Below, piece after piece: positions 24,363 to 34,603 of a stretch of 64,000 bases of DNA. How positions within the stretch are numbered: position 1 is the stretch's first letter; every line of letters begins with the position of its first letter. The notes below the pieces were generated by a model. That model searched no databases. It was not told where the DNA came from and saw nothing but the letters and a program-made list of their open reading frames with translations. The position numbers and the translations under genes were made by a program. Source of the stretch: Streptomyces sp. NBC_01233 (lineage in GTDB: Bacteria > Actinomycetota > Actinomycetes > Streptomycetales > Streptomycetaceae); NCBI RefSeq assembly GCF_035989305.1, contig NZ_CP108514.1:3286501-3350500 (forward strand), in the 5' to 3' direction.

Positions 24363-24396
24363 GCGGGGGCGGTGCTCGTACGAGCACCGCCCCCGC
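24363..24396. terminator. Terminator of the S8 protease gene
   Basis: A perfect 16-bp stem GCGGGGGCGGTGCTCG / complement (24363-24378 and 24381-24396) with a two-base loop, followed by CTGTTT. It lies 24 bases after the stop. Confidence 0.8.
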
Positions 24397-24421
24397 CTGT
24401 TTCCCCCGGCCCGCTACGGGC

Positions 24422-26031
<1,610 letters not shown>

Positions 26032-26052
26032 TCCCGGCGCGCGTACGGCTGG

Positions 26053-26080
26053 GGGGCGGGTGCCGGACGGCACCCGCCCC
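26053..26080. terminator. Bidirectional terminator between asd and the DUF1203 gene
   Basis: A perfect 12-bp stem GGGGCGGGTGCC / GGCACCCGCCCC (26053-26064, 26069-26080) with a four-base loop. The - strand gene ends 10 bases further on. Confidence 0.75.
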
Positions 26081-26089
26081 TCCCGCCCG

Positions 26090-26590
26090 TCACGGCCTGC
26101 GCACCTCGAACAGGAAGCAGCCGAACTCGGCGGCGCGCACGTGCACGAGGGCCACCTCGGGGTCGTCGAAGGCCTCGTCGAGGGCCTGCTCGATCAGCCC
26201 GCCGGGATCTGCGCCGAGGTCCAGGACCCGTCCGCCGAGGATGTGCCCGCGGGCGTCGTACCGCCGGAGCGTGCGCTGCGCGCCGGGCCGGGCGAACGGG
26301 TAGCCCCGACCGTCCGGCGGCCCGCCGCAGTCCTCGGCGTGGACGAAGACGGGCCCCTGCTCGTCGTAAGCACCCGGATCCACCCCCGTGGCGGCGGCCC
26401 AGCGCCGCAGCGGTGCGTACGAGACGAGCGCGATCAGCTCACCGGCCGTGCCGGGCCGCAGGCAGCACCGCAGCGGCGCCCCGCCCTCGTCGTCGGTGTA
26501 CGGGACGCAGTCCCGGCCAGCGTCGTCGCGGTCGCGGAGCTCCTTGAGCGCCGCCTCTTCGATGGGCCTCGCCCGGTATGTGCTGTTCAT
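26090..26590 (-). CDS. DUF1203 protein
   Basis: A 166-residue protein of family DUF1203, function unknown. The conserved pieces are DDAGRDCVPYTDDEGGAPLR near residue 25, the Cys pair RCCLRPGTAGE, LIALVSYAPLRR, and the C-terminal ALVHVRAAEFGCFLFEVRR. The family is soluble and widespread in actinobacteria and proteobacteria. ATG 26590 begins the conserved NSTYRARPI region and follows GAGGGG very closely; the frame stays open to 26749 without similarity. It is divergent from the second pepN. Confidence 0.8.
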   Translation of the reverse strand: MNSTYRARPIEEAALKELRDRDDAGRDCVPYTDDEGGAPLRCCLRPGTAGELIALVSYAPLRRWAAATGVDPGAYDEQGPVFVHAEDCGGPPDGRGYPFARPGAQRTLRRYDARGHILGGRVLDLGADPGGLIEQALDEAFDDPEVALVHVRAAEFGCFLFEVRRP

Positions 26591-26729
26591 ACCCCTCAGC
26601 ATGGCGCAGCCGAAAGCCGCAGTCCGGCAGGTTTCCGACCCCGTGTTCGCCGGTGGATTACTCCGCGCCGGTGACGCTCCCCGCATGGAAGGATGACGGG
26701 GCAACGTCACCATCAAAGGAGATGACCGC

Positions 26730-29324
26730 GTGCCAGGCACGAATCTCACCCGTGAAGAGGCTCAGCAGCGGGCGAAGCTGCTCACCGTCGACTCCTACGA
26801 GATCGAACTCGATCTCAGCGGAGCGCAGGAGGGTGGCACCTACTCGTCCGTGACCACCGTGCGCTTCCAGTCGGCCGAGGCCGGGGCCGAGACCTTCATC
26901 GACCTGGTCGCACCGGCCGTGCACGAGGTCGTCCTCAACGGCAGGTCGCTGGATGTAGCGGCGGTCTTCCGGGACTCCCGGATCGCACTCGACCACCTGG
27001 CGGCCGGGGCCAACGAGCTCCGGGTCGTCGCGGACTGCGCGTACACGAACACCGGTGAGGGCCTGCACCGCTTCGTGGACCCGGTCGACCAGCAGGCCTA
27101 CCTCTACACCCAGTTCGAGGTGCCGGACGCGCGGCGGGTCTTCGCCAGCTTCGAGCAGCCCGACCTGAAGGCCACGTTCCAGTTCACCGTGACGGCCCCC
27201 GAGGGCTGGACGGTCATCTCGAACTCCCCGACGCCTGATGCCGCCGACGTCAAGGACAACGTCTGGCGCTTCGAGCCGACCCCGCGCATCTCCTCGTACA
27301 TCACGGCGCTCATCGTCGGCCCGTACCACGCGGTGCACAGCTCGTACGAGGGCAAGGACGGCCAGTCCGTGCCGCTCGGCATCTACTGCCGGCCCTCGCT
27401 CGCCGAGTTCCTCGACGCGGACGCGATCTTCGACGTGACCCGGCAGGGCTTCGACTGGTTCCAGGAGAAGTTCGCCTACGACTACCCCTTCGCCAAGTAC
27501 GACCAGCTCTTCGTCCCCGAGTTCAACGCGGGCGCCATGGAGAACGCGGGCGCGGTCACCATCCGCGACCAGTACGTCTTCCGCTCGAAGGTGACGGACG
27601 CGGCGTACGAGGTGCGCGCGGAGACGATCCTCCACGAGCTCGCACACATGTGGTTCGGCGACCTGGTCACCATGGAGTGGTGGAACGACCTGTGGCTGAA
27701 CGAGTCCTTCGCGACGTACACGTCGATCGCCTGCCAGGCATACGCCGAGGGCTCGAAGTGGCCGCACGCGTGGACCACGTTCGCCAACTCCATGAAGACG
27801 TGGGCGTACCGGCAGGACCAGCTGCCGTCCACGCACCCGATCATGGCGGACATCCGTGACCTCGACGACGTCATGGTCAACTTCGACGGCATCACGTACG
27901 CCAAGGGCGCCTCGGTGCTCAAGCAGCTCGTCGCCTACGTCGGCATGGACGCCTTCTTCAAGGGCGTGCAGGCGTACTTCAAGGCGCACGCCTTCGGGAA
28001 CACGCGCCTGTCCGACCTGCTGGGCGCCCTGGAGGAGACCTCCGGCCGCGACCTGACCGCCTGGTCGAAGGCATGGCTGGAGACGGCCGGCATCAACATC
28101 CTGCGCCCGGAGATCACCACCGGCGCGGACGGCCTGATCACCGCCTTCGGCATCCGCCAGGAGGCGCCCGCGCTGCCCGCCGGCGCCAAGGGCGAGTCCA
28201 CCCTGCGCCCGCACCGGATCGCGGTCGGCCTGTACGAGCTCCAGGACGGCGCCCTCGTGCGCACCGACCGGATCGAGCTGGACATCGACGGCGCGCTCAC
28301 CACGGTGCCGGAGCTCGTCGGCCGGGCCCGCCCGGCGGTCGTCCTGCTGAACGACGACGACCTGTCGTACGCGAAGGTCCGCCTCGACGAGGAGTCCCTC
28401 GCCACGGTCACGGCGCACATCGGCGACTTCGCGGAGTCCCTGCCGCGCGCGCTGTGCTGGGCCTCCGCCTGGGACATGACGCGGGACGGCGAGCTCGCCA
28501 CCCGCGACTACCTCGCGCTGGTCCTCTCGGGCATCGGCAAGGAGTCCGACATCGGCGTCGTCCAGTCGCTGCACCGCCAGGTGAAGCTGGCCGTGGACCT
28601 GTACGCCGACCCGGCGTGGCGGGAGCAGGGCCTGGCGGCCTGGACCGAGGCCACGCTGGAGCACCTGCGTGCGGCGGCGCCGGGCAGCGACCACCAGCTG
28701 GCGTGGGCGCGGGCCTTCGCGGCCACGGCCCGTACCGAGGGGCAGCTGACCTACCTGTCGGCGCTGCTCGACGGCGCGGCGGAGATCGAGGGCCTGGCCG
28801 TCGACACCGAGCTGCGGTGGACGTTCCTGGAGCGGCTCGCCGCGACGGGCGTCGCCGAGGAGGCGGCCATCGCGGCGGAGCTGGACCGGGACCCCACTGC
28901 GGCCGGTGAGCGCCACGCGGCGACCGCGCGGGCGGCGCGGCCGACGGCGGAGGCCAAGGCTCAGGCGTGGGCCTCGGTGGTGGAGTCCGCGGACCTCCCC
29001 AACGCCGTGCAGGAGGCCGTGATCGGCGGCTTCGTCCAGACCGACCAGCGCGAGCTGCTGGCCCCGTACACCGCGAAGTACTTCGCGGCGGTCAAGGAGG
29101 TCTGGGACACCCGCAGCCACGAGATCGCCCAGCAGATCGCGGTGGGCCTGTACCCGACGCTCCAGGTCTCTGCGGACACCCTGGACGCGACGGACGCGTG
29201 GCTGGCCTCGGCCGAGCCGAACGCGGCCCTGCGCCGCCTGGTCTCGGAGTCCCGCGCGGGCGTCGAGCGCGCGCTGAAGGCCCAGGCGGCCGACGCCGCC
29301 GCTGCCGCTGCCGCTCAGGTCTAA
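26730..29324 (+). CDS. pepN: Aminopeptidase N (second copy)
   Basis: An 864-residue M1-family zinc aminopeptidase, paralogous to the product of 14925-17483 along its whole length. GAMEN is at residues 268-272 and is followed by A; the zinc site HELAH (302-306) is followed by the Glu of LWLNE. The ERAP1-like C-terminal domain is complete and ends in an Ala-rich tail (AADAAAAAAAQV). These motifs are the standard PepN ones, so this is probably the main housekeeping enzyme. GTG 26730 has AAAGGAG upstream. A terminator and a palindromic repeat related to the one behind copy 1 follow. Confidence 0.93.
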   Translation: MPGTNLTREEAQQRAKLLTVDSYEIELDLSGAQEGGTYSSVTTVRFQSAEAGAETFIDLVAPAVHEVVLNGRSLDVAAVFRDSRIALDHLAAGANELRVVADCAYTNTGEGLHRFVDPVDQQAYLYTQFEVPDARRVFASFEQPDLKATFQFTVTAPEGWTVISNSPTPDAADVKDNVWRFEPTPRISSYITALIVGPYHAVHSSYEGKDGQSVPLGIYCRPSLAEFLDADAIFDVTRQGFDWFQEKFAYDYPFAKYDQLFVPEFNAGAMENAGAVTIRDQYVFRSKVTDAAYEVRAETILHELAHMWFGDLVTMEWWNDLWLNESFATYTSIACQAYAEGSKWPHAWTTFANSMKTWAYRQDQLPSTHPIMADIRDLDDVMVNFDGITYAKGASVLKQLVAYVGMDAFFKGVQAYFKAHAFGNTRLSDLLGALEETSGRDLTAWSKAWLETAGINILRPEITTGADGLITAFGIRQEAPALPAGAKGESTLRPHRIAVGLYELQDGALVRTDRIELDIDGALTTVPELVGRARPAVVLLNDDDLSYAKVRLDEESLATVTAHIGDFAESLPRALCWASAWDMTRDGELATRDYLALVLSGIGKESDIGVVQSLHRQVKLAVDLYADPAWREQGLAAWTEATLEHLRAAAPGSDHQLAWARAFAATARTEGQLTYLSALLDGAAEIEGLAVDTELRWTFLERLAATGVAEEAAIAAELDRDPTAAGERHAATARAARPTAEAKAQAWASVVESADLPNAVQEAVIGGFVQTDQRELLAPYTAKYFAAVKEVWDTRSHEIAQQIAVGLYPTLQVSADTLDATDAWLASAEPNAALRRLVSESRAGVERALKAQAADAAAAAAAQV

Positions 29325-29342
29325 GGGCCCCCGGGCTCTGCC

Positions 29343-29376
29343 CGCACCCGCGGAAGCAGCGCCTCCCGCGGGTGCG
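29343..29376 (+). terminator. Hairpin terminator after the second pepN
   Basis: CGCACCCGCGG (29343-29353) pairs with CCGCGGGTGCG (29366-29376) across a 12-base loop, 18 bases after the stop. Confidence 0.65.
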
Positions 29377-29387
29377 GCGCCCCCGCC

Positions 29388-29504
29388 GGGGCTCCGCCCC
29401 GGACCCCGCTCCTCAAACGCCGGAGGGGCTGGAACATCCAGCCCGCCCGGCGTTTGAGGGCACGGGCGCGCAGCGCACGTACGGGGTCCGGGCGGCGCCC
29501 GGGG
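29388..29504. repeat. Intergenic palindromic repeat, copy 2
   Basis: Inner stem CCTCAAACGCCGG (29411-29423) pairs with 29447-29459; a nested GGCTGG/CCAGCC stem lies inside. Outer arms GGGGCTCCGCCCC and GGGGTCCGGGCGGCGCCC mirror those of copy 1 at 17501-17590. Nothing else is recognisable up to the LysR gene end at 29567. Confidence 0.75.
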
Positions 29505-29566
29505 AAACGGTGAAAGGGCGGGGCGGGGAGACGGCTCCGCGCAGCGGCCCACCCGCCGGCCCGCGC

Positions 29567-30466
29567 TCAGCGTCCCGCGGCCACGGCGCGCAGGGCGGCC
29601 AGGACGTGGGACAGGGCGGGCGCGGATTCGGCGCCCCGGCGGACCGCCGCGATCACGTGCCGCGTCGGCCGGTCCCGCGACAGGACCCGCACCGCCACGC
29701 CCGAGGCCCGGCTCGACACCATGCGCGGGACCAGCGCCACCCCCATCCCCGCCTCGACCATGGCCAGGATCGCCGTCCAGCCGGAGGCCGAGTGCGCCTG
29801 CTCCGGGACGAAGCCCGCCGCCTCGCACGCGGTGCGGGTGATCTCCGACCAGGGGCCGCTGCCCCCGTAGATCCACCGGTCGCCGGACAGGTCCGCCAGC
29901 CGCAGGCCGGCCGCGGCCGCCAGCGGATGCCCCGGCGGGAGCGCCACGTCCAGCGGGTCCTCCAGGAGCGTCATCCGGGTGAACCGGGCGTCCCGCGCGG
30001 TCGGCGCATGGGCCGCCAGCGACAGCGCCAAGTCGACGCCCCCGGCCGACAGGAGCTCGTACGACTCCGCCGCCTCGGCCTCCCGGACCCGTACCTCCAC
30101 CCCCGGACGGGTCTTGCGCAGCGCCGCCACCGCCGGGACCACGAGCGCCGGCACGGCCGTGGAGAAGGCGCCGACCCGCACCTCTCCCGCGTCCCCGGCC
30201 AGATAGCCGGCCAGCTCCGCGTCGGCTGCCTCCAGCTGTGCGAACACCGCCTCCGCGTGCCGCAGGACGAGGTGGGCCGCGTCGGTGAGGCGGACCCGCC
30301 GGCCCTCGGCCTCCAGCAGGGTCACCCCCAGCTGCCGGGCGAGGTTCGTCAGCTGCTGCGAAACGGCCGAGGGCGTCATGTGCAGCGCCTCGGCCGTCGC
30401 GGTCACGGTCCCCTGTTCGGCGAGGGCCCGCAGGATCCGCAGCTTCTTGATGTCCCACTCGGTCAT
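29567..30466 (-). CDS. LysR-family transcription regulator
   Basis: A 299-residue regulator. The N-terminal winged helix-turn-helix (LRILRALAEQGTVTATAEALHMTPSAVSQQL, about residues 8-38) is followed by the linker helix and a two-lobed effector domain (EVRVGAFSTAVPALVVPAV onwards). The invariant PSAVSQQL recognition helix is intact. It is transcribed in the same direction as the EamA gene ahead of it, with only 10 bases between them, so it is likely the last gene of the MFS-EamA-EamA-LysR run rather than a classical divergent LysR. ATG 30466 begins at the family start (TEWDIKKLRIL). Confidence 0.88.
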   Translation of the reverse strand: MTEWDIKKLRILRALAEQGTVTATAEALHMTPSAVSQQLTNLARQLGVTLLEAEGRRVRLTDAAHLVLRHAEAVFAQLEAADAELAGYLAGDAGEVRVGAFSTAVPALVVPAVAALRKTRPGVEVRVREAEAAESYELLSAGGVDLALSLAAHAPTARDARFTRMTLLEDPLDVALPPGHPLAAAAGLRLADLSGDRWIYGGSGPWSEITRTACEAAGFVPEQAHSASGWTAILAMVEAGMGVALVPRMVSSRASGVAVRVLSRDRPTRHVIAAVRRGAESAPALSHVLAALRAVAAGR

Positions 30467-30476
30467 GGGCCCGAAC

Positions 30477-31415
30477 CTACCGCCGGGCACCGAGCCCGAC
30501 ACCGCCCAGGATCAGCGCCATGCAGAGCAGCTGCGCGGGTCCGGTCTGCTCGCCCAGCAGCAGGAAGCCGAGCCCCGCCACGCACACCGGCTGGAGGTAG
30601 TAGACGACTCCGGCGCGGGCCGCCCCGATGATCGAGATCGCCTTGTTCCAGGCGAAGAAGGCGACGGCCGAGGAGAACACCCCGACGTACAGCAGCGGGC
30701 CGACGGTCCCGGTGGTGACCTCGAAGCCGCCCTGGACGGAGACGGAGACGGCGTAGACGGGTGCCAGCATCAGCGCGCCGAGGACGAAGGTGGTGATCAG
30801 GAAGGCGAGTCCGCCCAGTTCGGCGGGCTTGCGCCGCAGCAGGGCGCTGTACGTGGCGAAGGAGAGGGCGGCGCCGAACATCCACAGGTCGCCGGCGCCG
30901 AAGTCGAATCCGAGGGAGCCGTCACCGACGAGCAGCAGCACGCCGAAGGCGGCGAGCAGCATTCCGAAGGTCCGCCGGGGGCCGAGCCGTTCGCCTCCGA
31001 GGCGGGCGTAGAGCGCCATGATGACGGGCGAGGCAGCCATGATCATGCCCATGTTGGAGGCGGAGGTGGTCAGTCCGGCCTGGTGCACGAGCGTGTTGTA
31101 GAGGGCGACGCCGAACAGCGAGGCGAGGGCGATGTAGCCGAAGTGCCGCCGGATCAGGGCCCGCTGCTGCCAGGCCTGGCGGGCGGCGAAGGGGGCGACG
31201 GCGATCAGGGCGATGATCCAGCGCCAGAACACCGCCTGGACGGGCGGGACGGTGTCGGCCATTCCCCGGGTGGCCACGAAGCTGCCGGACCAGACGACCG
31301 TCGCGGTCAGGGCGAGGAGGACGCCGAGTCCGGCGGAGCCCTTCTTCCCCGTGCTGCCGGGCTCGGCGTGCGCATCGGTACGGACGCGGTCGCGGTCGCG
31401 GTCCATGACGGCCAC
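30477..31415 (-). CDS. EamA/DMT-family membrane transporter (1)
   Basis: A 312-residue exporter-like protein with ten predicted membrane helices in two EamA repeats. The first repeat starts at LGVLLALTATVVWSGSFVAT (about 30-49) and includes FWRWIIALIAVAP; the second starts near DLWMFGAALSFATYSAL and ends LLCMALILGGVGLGARR. Members export amino acids, nucleosides, drugs or other metabolites. A basic/acidic cytosolic N-terminus (DRDRDRVRTD) precedes. GTG 31415 has GGGGGAG seven bases upstream, better placed than the ATG at 31406. Confidence 0.87.
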   Translation of the reverse strand: MAVMDRDRDRVRTDAHAEPGSTGKKGSAGLGVLLALTATVVWSGSFVATRGMADTVPPVQAVFWRWIIALIAVAPFAARQAWQQRALIRRHFGYIALASLFGVALYNTLVHQAGLTTSASNMGMIMAASPVIMALYARLGGERLGPRRTFGMLLAAFGVLLLVGDGSLGFDFGAGDLWMFGAALSFATYSALLRRKPAELGGLAFLITTFVLGALMLAPVYAVSVSVQGGFEVTTGTVGPLLYVGVFSSAVAFFAWNKAISIIGAARAGVVYYLQPVCVAGLGFLLLGEQTGPAQLLCMALILGGVGLGARR

Positions 31416-31459
31416 TGTGTGTCTCCCCCTCGGAGTCGGTCTGGCTCTTTGTCGTCGGA

Positions 31460-32392
31460 CTACCGTCGCACCCGCTCATCGGTCAGGTCCATCGAAATGT
31501 TTTGATCGCTCTGTTCAGTAGAACTGAACGGTCGGGGCGTGCGGGCGGCCGCCTGCTGACCGGCGATAGTCGCTCCGAAGGCGATCGCCATGCCCGCGAG
31601 CTGTACGGGCGACAGCGCCTGGCCGAGGGCGGCCCAGCCGATGACGGCGGCGGTGAGCGGGGAGAGCGGTCCGAGCAGCGTGACCGAGGTGGCGGTGAGC
31701 TGTCCGATGCCGCGGAACCAGAGCCAGTACGCGATACCGGTGTTGATCAGCATCATGTAGCCGTAGCCGAGGAAGGCCTGGCCGTCGAGTGCGGGCGGGG
31801 CTCCCTCGACGAGGGCGGCGACCGGGATGATGAACAGCCCGCCCGCCGTGAGCTGCCAGCCGGTCATCGCCAGCGGTCCGACGCCTTCGGGGCGGCCCCA
31901 GCGCTTGGTCATGACGGTGCCCGCGCCCATCGAGGCGGAGGAGATCACACCGGCGATGACGCCGACGGCGTCGAGTCCCGCCTCGGCGGTGAGGACGACC
32001 ATGCTCACGCCGAACGCCCCCACGACGGCCGCCAGTACGGTGCGCAGGCTCGCCCGCTCCCCGAGGGCGAGGGCGGCGAGTCCTACGACGAACAGCGGGC
32101 CGGCAGCGCCCAGTACGGCGGCGACACCGCCGGGGAGCCGGTAGGCGGAGAGGAAGAGGAGCGGGAAGAAGGCGCCGATGTTGAGGATGCCGAGGACCGC
32201 GGACTTCCACCACCACTCGCCCTTGGGCAGGGTGCGGGCCAGGGCGGTCAGCAGCAGGCCGGCGGGCAGGGCCCGCATGACCCCGGTGAACAGCGGCCGG
32301 TCGGGCGGCAGCAGTTCGGTGGCCACGGCGTAGGTGGAGCCCCAGGAGATGGGGGCGAGGGCGGTCAGGGCGACGGTGGCGAAGCGCTTCAC
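31460..32392 (-). CDS. EamA/DMT-family membrane transporter (2)
   Basis: A 310-residue, ten-helix member of the drug/metabolite transporter superfamily. The N-terminus VALTALAPISWGSTYAVATE and GVMRALPAGLLLTALAR are typical of the RhtA/YdcZ-like EamA branch; the second repeat begins at GVIAGVISSASMGAGTVMTK. The short charged C-terminus is cytosolic. GTG 32392 is preceded by GAGGAG nine bases away. It lies 44 bases upstream of EamA gene 1 and 50 bases downstream of the MFS gene, consistent with one transcript. Confidence 0.87.
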   Translation of the reverse strand: MKRFATVALTALAPISWGSTYAVATELLPPDRPLFTGVMRALPAGLLLTALARTLPKGEWWWKSAVLGILNIGAFFPLLFLSAYRLPGGVAAVLGAAGPLFVVGLAALALGERASLRTVLAAVVGAFGVSMVVLTAEAGLDAVGVIAGVISSASMGAGTVMTKRWGRPEGVGPLAMTGWQLTAGGLFIIPVAALVEGAPPALDGQAFLGYGYMMLINTGIAYWLWFRGIGQLTATSVTLLGPLSPLTAAVIGWAALGQALSPVQLAGMAIAFGATIAGQQAAARTPRPFSSTEQSDQNISMDLTDERVRR

Positions 32393-32442
32393 GGCGGGTG
32401 GCTCCTCGATCGGGTGAGGAAGGCAGGACCGGGCGGGACGGC

Positions 32443-33753
32443 TCAGGCGACGGCGGCCGGCCAGCGCTCAGGGGCCGCCCCGCTCCCGGCGGCGGCGACC
32501 GGCGGCTCGGCGTGCACGGCCTCGGCCGGCAGGTGCCGCTCCAGCCGGACCAGTGCCAGGGCGGCGCCGAGTGCGGCGACGGTGAGGACGGCCCAGGGCA
32601 GGCGGCCGTCGACGGTGAGCAGGCCGGTGAAGAGGGAGGGGGCGAGCGCGCTGGCGAGCGAGTAGGACAGCTGGTAGGTGGCCAGGTACCGGCCGCGGAC
32701 GGCCTCGGGGGCAGCGGAGACCGACAGGGCGCCACCGGAGGGGCTGTGCACGAGTTCGCCGAGGGTGTAGACGACGACGATGACCAGCAGGGCGACCAGG
32801 GTCACGGTCTGGCCGGGGCGCAGCGTGCCGAGGACGATCTGTGCGACGAAGGCGGCGGCGAAGAGCAGGGCTCCGAGGGCTGCCGCGCGGGTGCGGCGGG
32901 CGCCGGAGCGGCGGACGCGGCCCGCGATCAGCACGCCGATCCCGGCGCACAGGACGGTGTTGACGGTGAAGGCGGCTCCGGTGAGGGAGTCGGGGGCCGC
33001 CAGCCAGGTGGAGAGGTAGAGCGGGAAGAGGACGGAGAGGGCGGAGTAGCCGAGCGCGGTGAGGAAGTTGGCGGCGGTGAGTCCGAGGAAGGGGCGGTCG
33101 CGCAGGACCATCCGGTACCCGGCGGCCGCCCGCCTGGCGGAGCCGGCCGCGGCCTCGCGGAGCGGGCGGACCCGGCTGACGAGCAGTCCGGCGAGGGCGA
33201 AGGCCAGGGAGTTGCCCCAGGCGGTGTACGTGAATCCGCCGGTCCCCCACAGCGCCAGCACTCCGGAGACGAGCAGGGCGCCCGCACCCATCCCGGCGTT
33301 CTGCAGGGCCCGGGTGGACGCCTGGAGCCGGTCGCGGGCGGCGCCCCGCGCCACCTCGCCGATCAGGGACTGCTGGACGACACCGAAGGAGCGCTCGGCG
33401 AGCGCGGTGACGAGGGCGACGGCCGCGAAGGCGGGCAGGGAGCTCGCGAAGGGGTAGAGGGCGAAGCCGAGCGCCCGGATCCCGTAGAGCACCAGGTTGA
33501 CCTTCTTGGCGCCGAAGCGGTCGACGGCAGAGCCTGCCAGCGGCATGAACGCCAGCCCGGCCAGCCCGGTGACCGTCATGACCAGGCCGACGAGGGTGAG
33601 GGAGAGGCCGGTGACGTGGTGGAAGAAGACGAGCGAGAACGGGATGTACATGCCGATCCCGATCGCACTGATGCCGATGCCGAGGAGCAGCGACCGCTCC
33701 CCCGCGACCTTCGCCTCCCCGGCTGTCGCTGTCCTGCTCCTGAACACTGCCAT
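32443..33753 (-). CDS. MFS transporter
   Basis: A 436-residue major facilitator superfamily protein with about 12 helices. The first helices (LLLGIGISAIGIGMYIPFSL), the A-motif-like loop GSAVDRFGAKKVNLVLYGIR between helices 2 and 3, and the mid-protein linker rich in Arg are visible. It resembles multidrug or metabolite efflux carriers. It heads a run with two EamA transporters and a LysR regulator, and its start at ATG 33753 faces the MarR gene across 50 bases, suggesting control by that regulator. Confidence 0.87.
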   Translation of the reverse strand: MAVFRSRTATAGEAKVAGERSLLLGIGISAIGIGMYIPFSLVFFHHVTGLSLTLVGLVMTVTGLAGLAFMPLAGSAVDRFGAKKVNLVLYGIRALGFALYPFASSLPAFAAVALVTALAERSFGVVQQSLIGEVARGAARDRLQASTRALQNAGMGAGALLVSGVLALWGTGGFTYTAWGNSLAFALAGLLVSRVRPLREAAAGSARRAAAGYRMVLRDRPFLGLTAANFLTALGYSALSVLFPLYLSTWLAAPDSLTGAAFTVNTVLCAGIGVLIAGRVRRSGARRTRAAALGALLFAAAFVAQIVLGTLRPGQTVTLVALLVIVVVYTLGELVHSPSGGALSVSAAPEAVRGRYLATYQLSYSLASALAPSLFTGLLTVDGRLPWAVLTVAALGAALALVRLERHLPAEAVHAEPPVAAAGSGAAPERWPAAVA

Positions 33754-33765
33754 GACGGCCTCTCC

Positions 33766-33792
33766 CCAGGTTCGCCGTTCGCCCCGACCTGG
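33766..33792. promoter_or_regulatory. Weak inverted repeat in the MFS / MarR divergent region
   Basis: CCAGGT (33766-33771) and ACCTGG (33787-33792) form a six-base inverted repeat with a 15-base spacer in the 50-bp intergenic region. MarR proteins bind such short palindromes, but the half-sites are short. Confidence 0.3.
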
Positions 33793-33803
33793 ACACGGCC
33801 CCC

Positions 33804-34217
33804 ATGGCCGTCTTCGGACGCATCTACCGGATCGCCAAGGCCATGGGCGACGCGATGGAAGAGCGCTACTCGCGCTTCGGCATCTCGCGCGGGGAGTTCG
33901 ACGTCGTCGCCACGCTGCGCCGTTCGGGCGCCCCGTACACGCTCTCGCCCCGCCAGCTCTCGGCCACGCTCATGCTCACCACGGGCGGCATGACCGGGCG
34001 GCTGGACAAGCTGGAGAAGGCCGGGCTGCTCTGCCGCAAGCCCGATCCGCACGACCGGCGGGGGCTCCAGGTGACGATCACCGACCGCGGCCTCGCACTC
34101 ATCGACGAGGCGGTCGCCGCCGGCCTGGAGGTGCAGCGCGACGCGCTGACCGGGCTGAGCGACGAGGAGGTCGACGTACTCACCGGCCTGCTGCGCAAGC
34201 TGCTGGCCGGCATCTGA
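33804..34217 (+). CDS. MarR-family regulator, shortened N-terminus
   Basis: A 137-residue winged-helix regulator. The HTH and wing are intact: EFDVVATLRRSG, LSPRQLSATLMLTTGGMTGR, LDKLEKAGLLCRKPDPHDRRG (the wing with DxR). The C-terminal dimerisation helix LSDEEVDVLTGLLRKLL closes it. Family members usually carry about 20 more N-terminal residues forming dimer helix 1. Upstream of ATG 33804 the same frame continues as RPLPRFAVRPDLDTAP back to a TGA at 33753, with no usual start codon. So the N-terminus is either short, uses a rare start, or has been damaged. It probably controls the divergent efflux operon. Confidence 0.8.
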   Translation: MAVFGRIYRIAKAMGDAMEERYSRFGISRGEFDVVATLRRSGAPYTLSPRQLSATLMLTTGGMTGRLDKLEKAGLLCRKPDPHDRRGLQVTITDRGLALIDEAVAAGLEVQRDALTGLSDEEVDVLTGLLRKLLAGI

Positions 34218-34247
34218 GACATCTGAGGGGTCCGAGGACACGGCAAG

Positions 34248-34301
34248 GCGCCGGGGGTCGCCACACGGCCGAGACGAATCGACGGTGCGGACCCCCGGCG
34301 C
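34248..34301. terminator. Long-loop hairpin after the MarR gene
   Basis: GCGCCGGGGGTC (34248-34259) pairs with GACCCCCGGCGC (34290-34301), loop 30 bases, between convergent genes. Confidence 0.55.
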
Positions 34302-34316
34302 CCGGAAAGTCCTGCG

Positions 34317-34340
34317 GTCCCGACCCCGCGGGGTCGGACC
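34317..34340 (-). terminator. Hairpin after the small membrane protein gene
   Basis: CGACCCCG/CGGGGTCG palindrome (34321-34336) flanked by GGTC and GACC, three bases beyond the stop of the - strand gene. Confidence 0.55.
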
Positions 34341-34343
34341 TGC

Positions 34344-34583
34344 TCAGGCCTGCTTCTGCTGCCTGTCCGACTTGTCGAGGACCATCACGAGACCCGCGAT
34401 GACCAGGAACAGCACGATCGGCAGGGCCACGTACAGGCCGAGCGTCGCGCCGACGCTCAGGCCCGGCCCCGGGTCGTCACCGTCGTCGCGGGTCAGCGCG
34501 AGGGCGGGAGACGTCATCAGCAGCATCATCAGCGTCGTTCCGGCCGTGACGGCGCCGGCGCGCAGAGCGTTCTTCTTGTCCAC
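34344..34583 (-). CDS. Small membrane protein, 79 residues
   Basis: A short protein not assigned to a family. Residues 9-30 (RAGAVTAGTTLMMLLMTSPALA) look like a signal peptide or first membrane helix, with ALA before a polar acidic stretch (LTRDDGDDPGPG). Residues about 43-68 (VGATLGLYVALPIVLFLVIAGLVMVL) form a clear membrane helix, followed by a basic cytosolic tail DKSDRQQKQA. The GTG at 34583 is chosen because the hydrophobic segment starts eight residues later. The two-helix, outside-acidic, inside-basic layout is a credible type I single-pass protein. It is 20 bases downstream of malQ. Confidence 0.7.
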   Translation of the reverse strand: MDKKNALRAGAVTAGTTLMMLLMTSPALALTRDDGDDPGPGLSVGATLGLYVALPIVLFLVIAGLVMVLDKSDRQQKQA

Positions 34584-34603
34584 GGTGCAAACGTAGCGAA
34601 CAC

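Noticed and set aside
21001..24387. A 1128-codon open frame on the - strand opposite the S8 protease
   Set aside because: It is antisense to a clear protease, is made of repetitive low-complexity residues (Val/Arg/Gly/Asp) and has no motif; long antisense frames are expected in high-GC DNA.
26658..30458. A 1266-codon open frame on the - strand across pepN and part of the LysR gene
   Set aside because: Antisense to the second pepN, and it crosses the terminator and repeat between genes; no domain seen.
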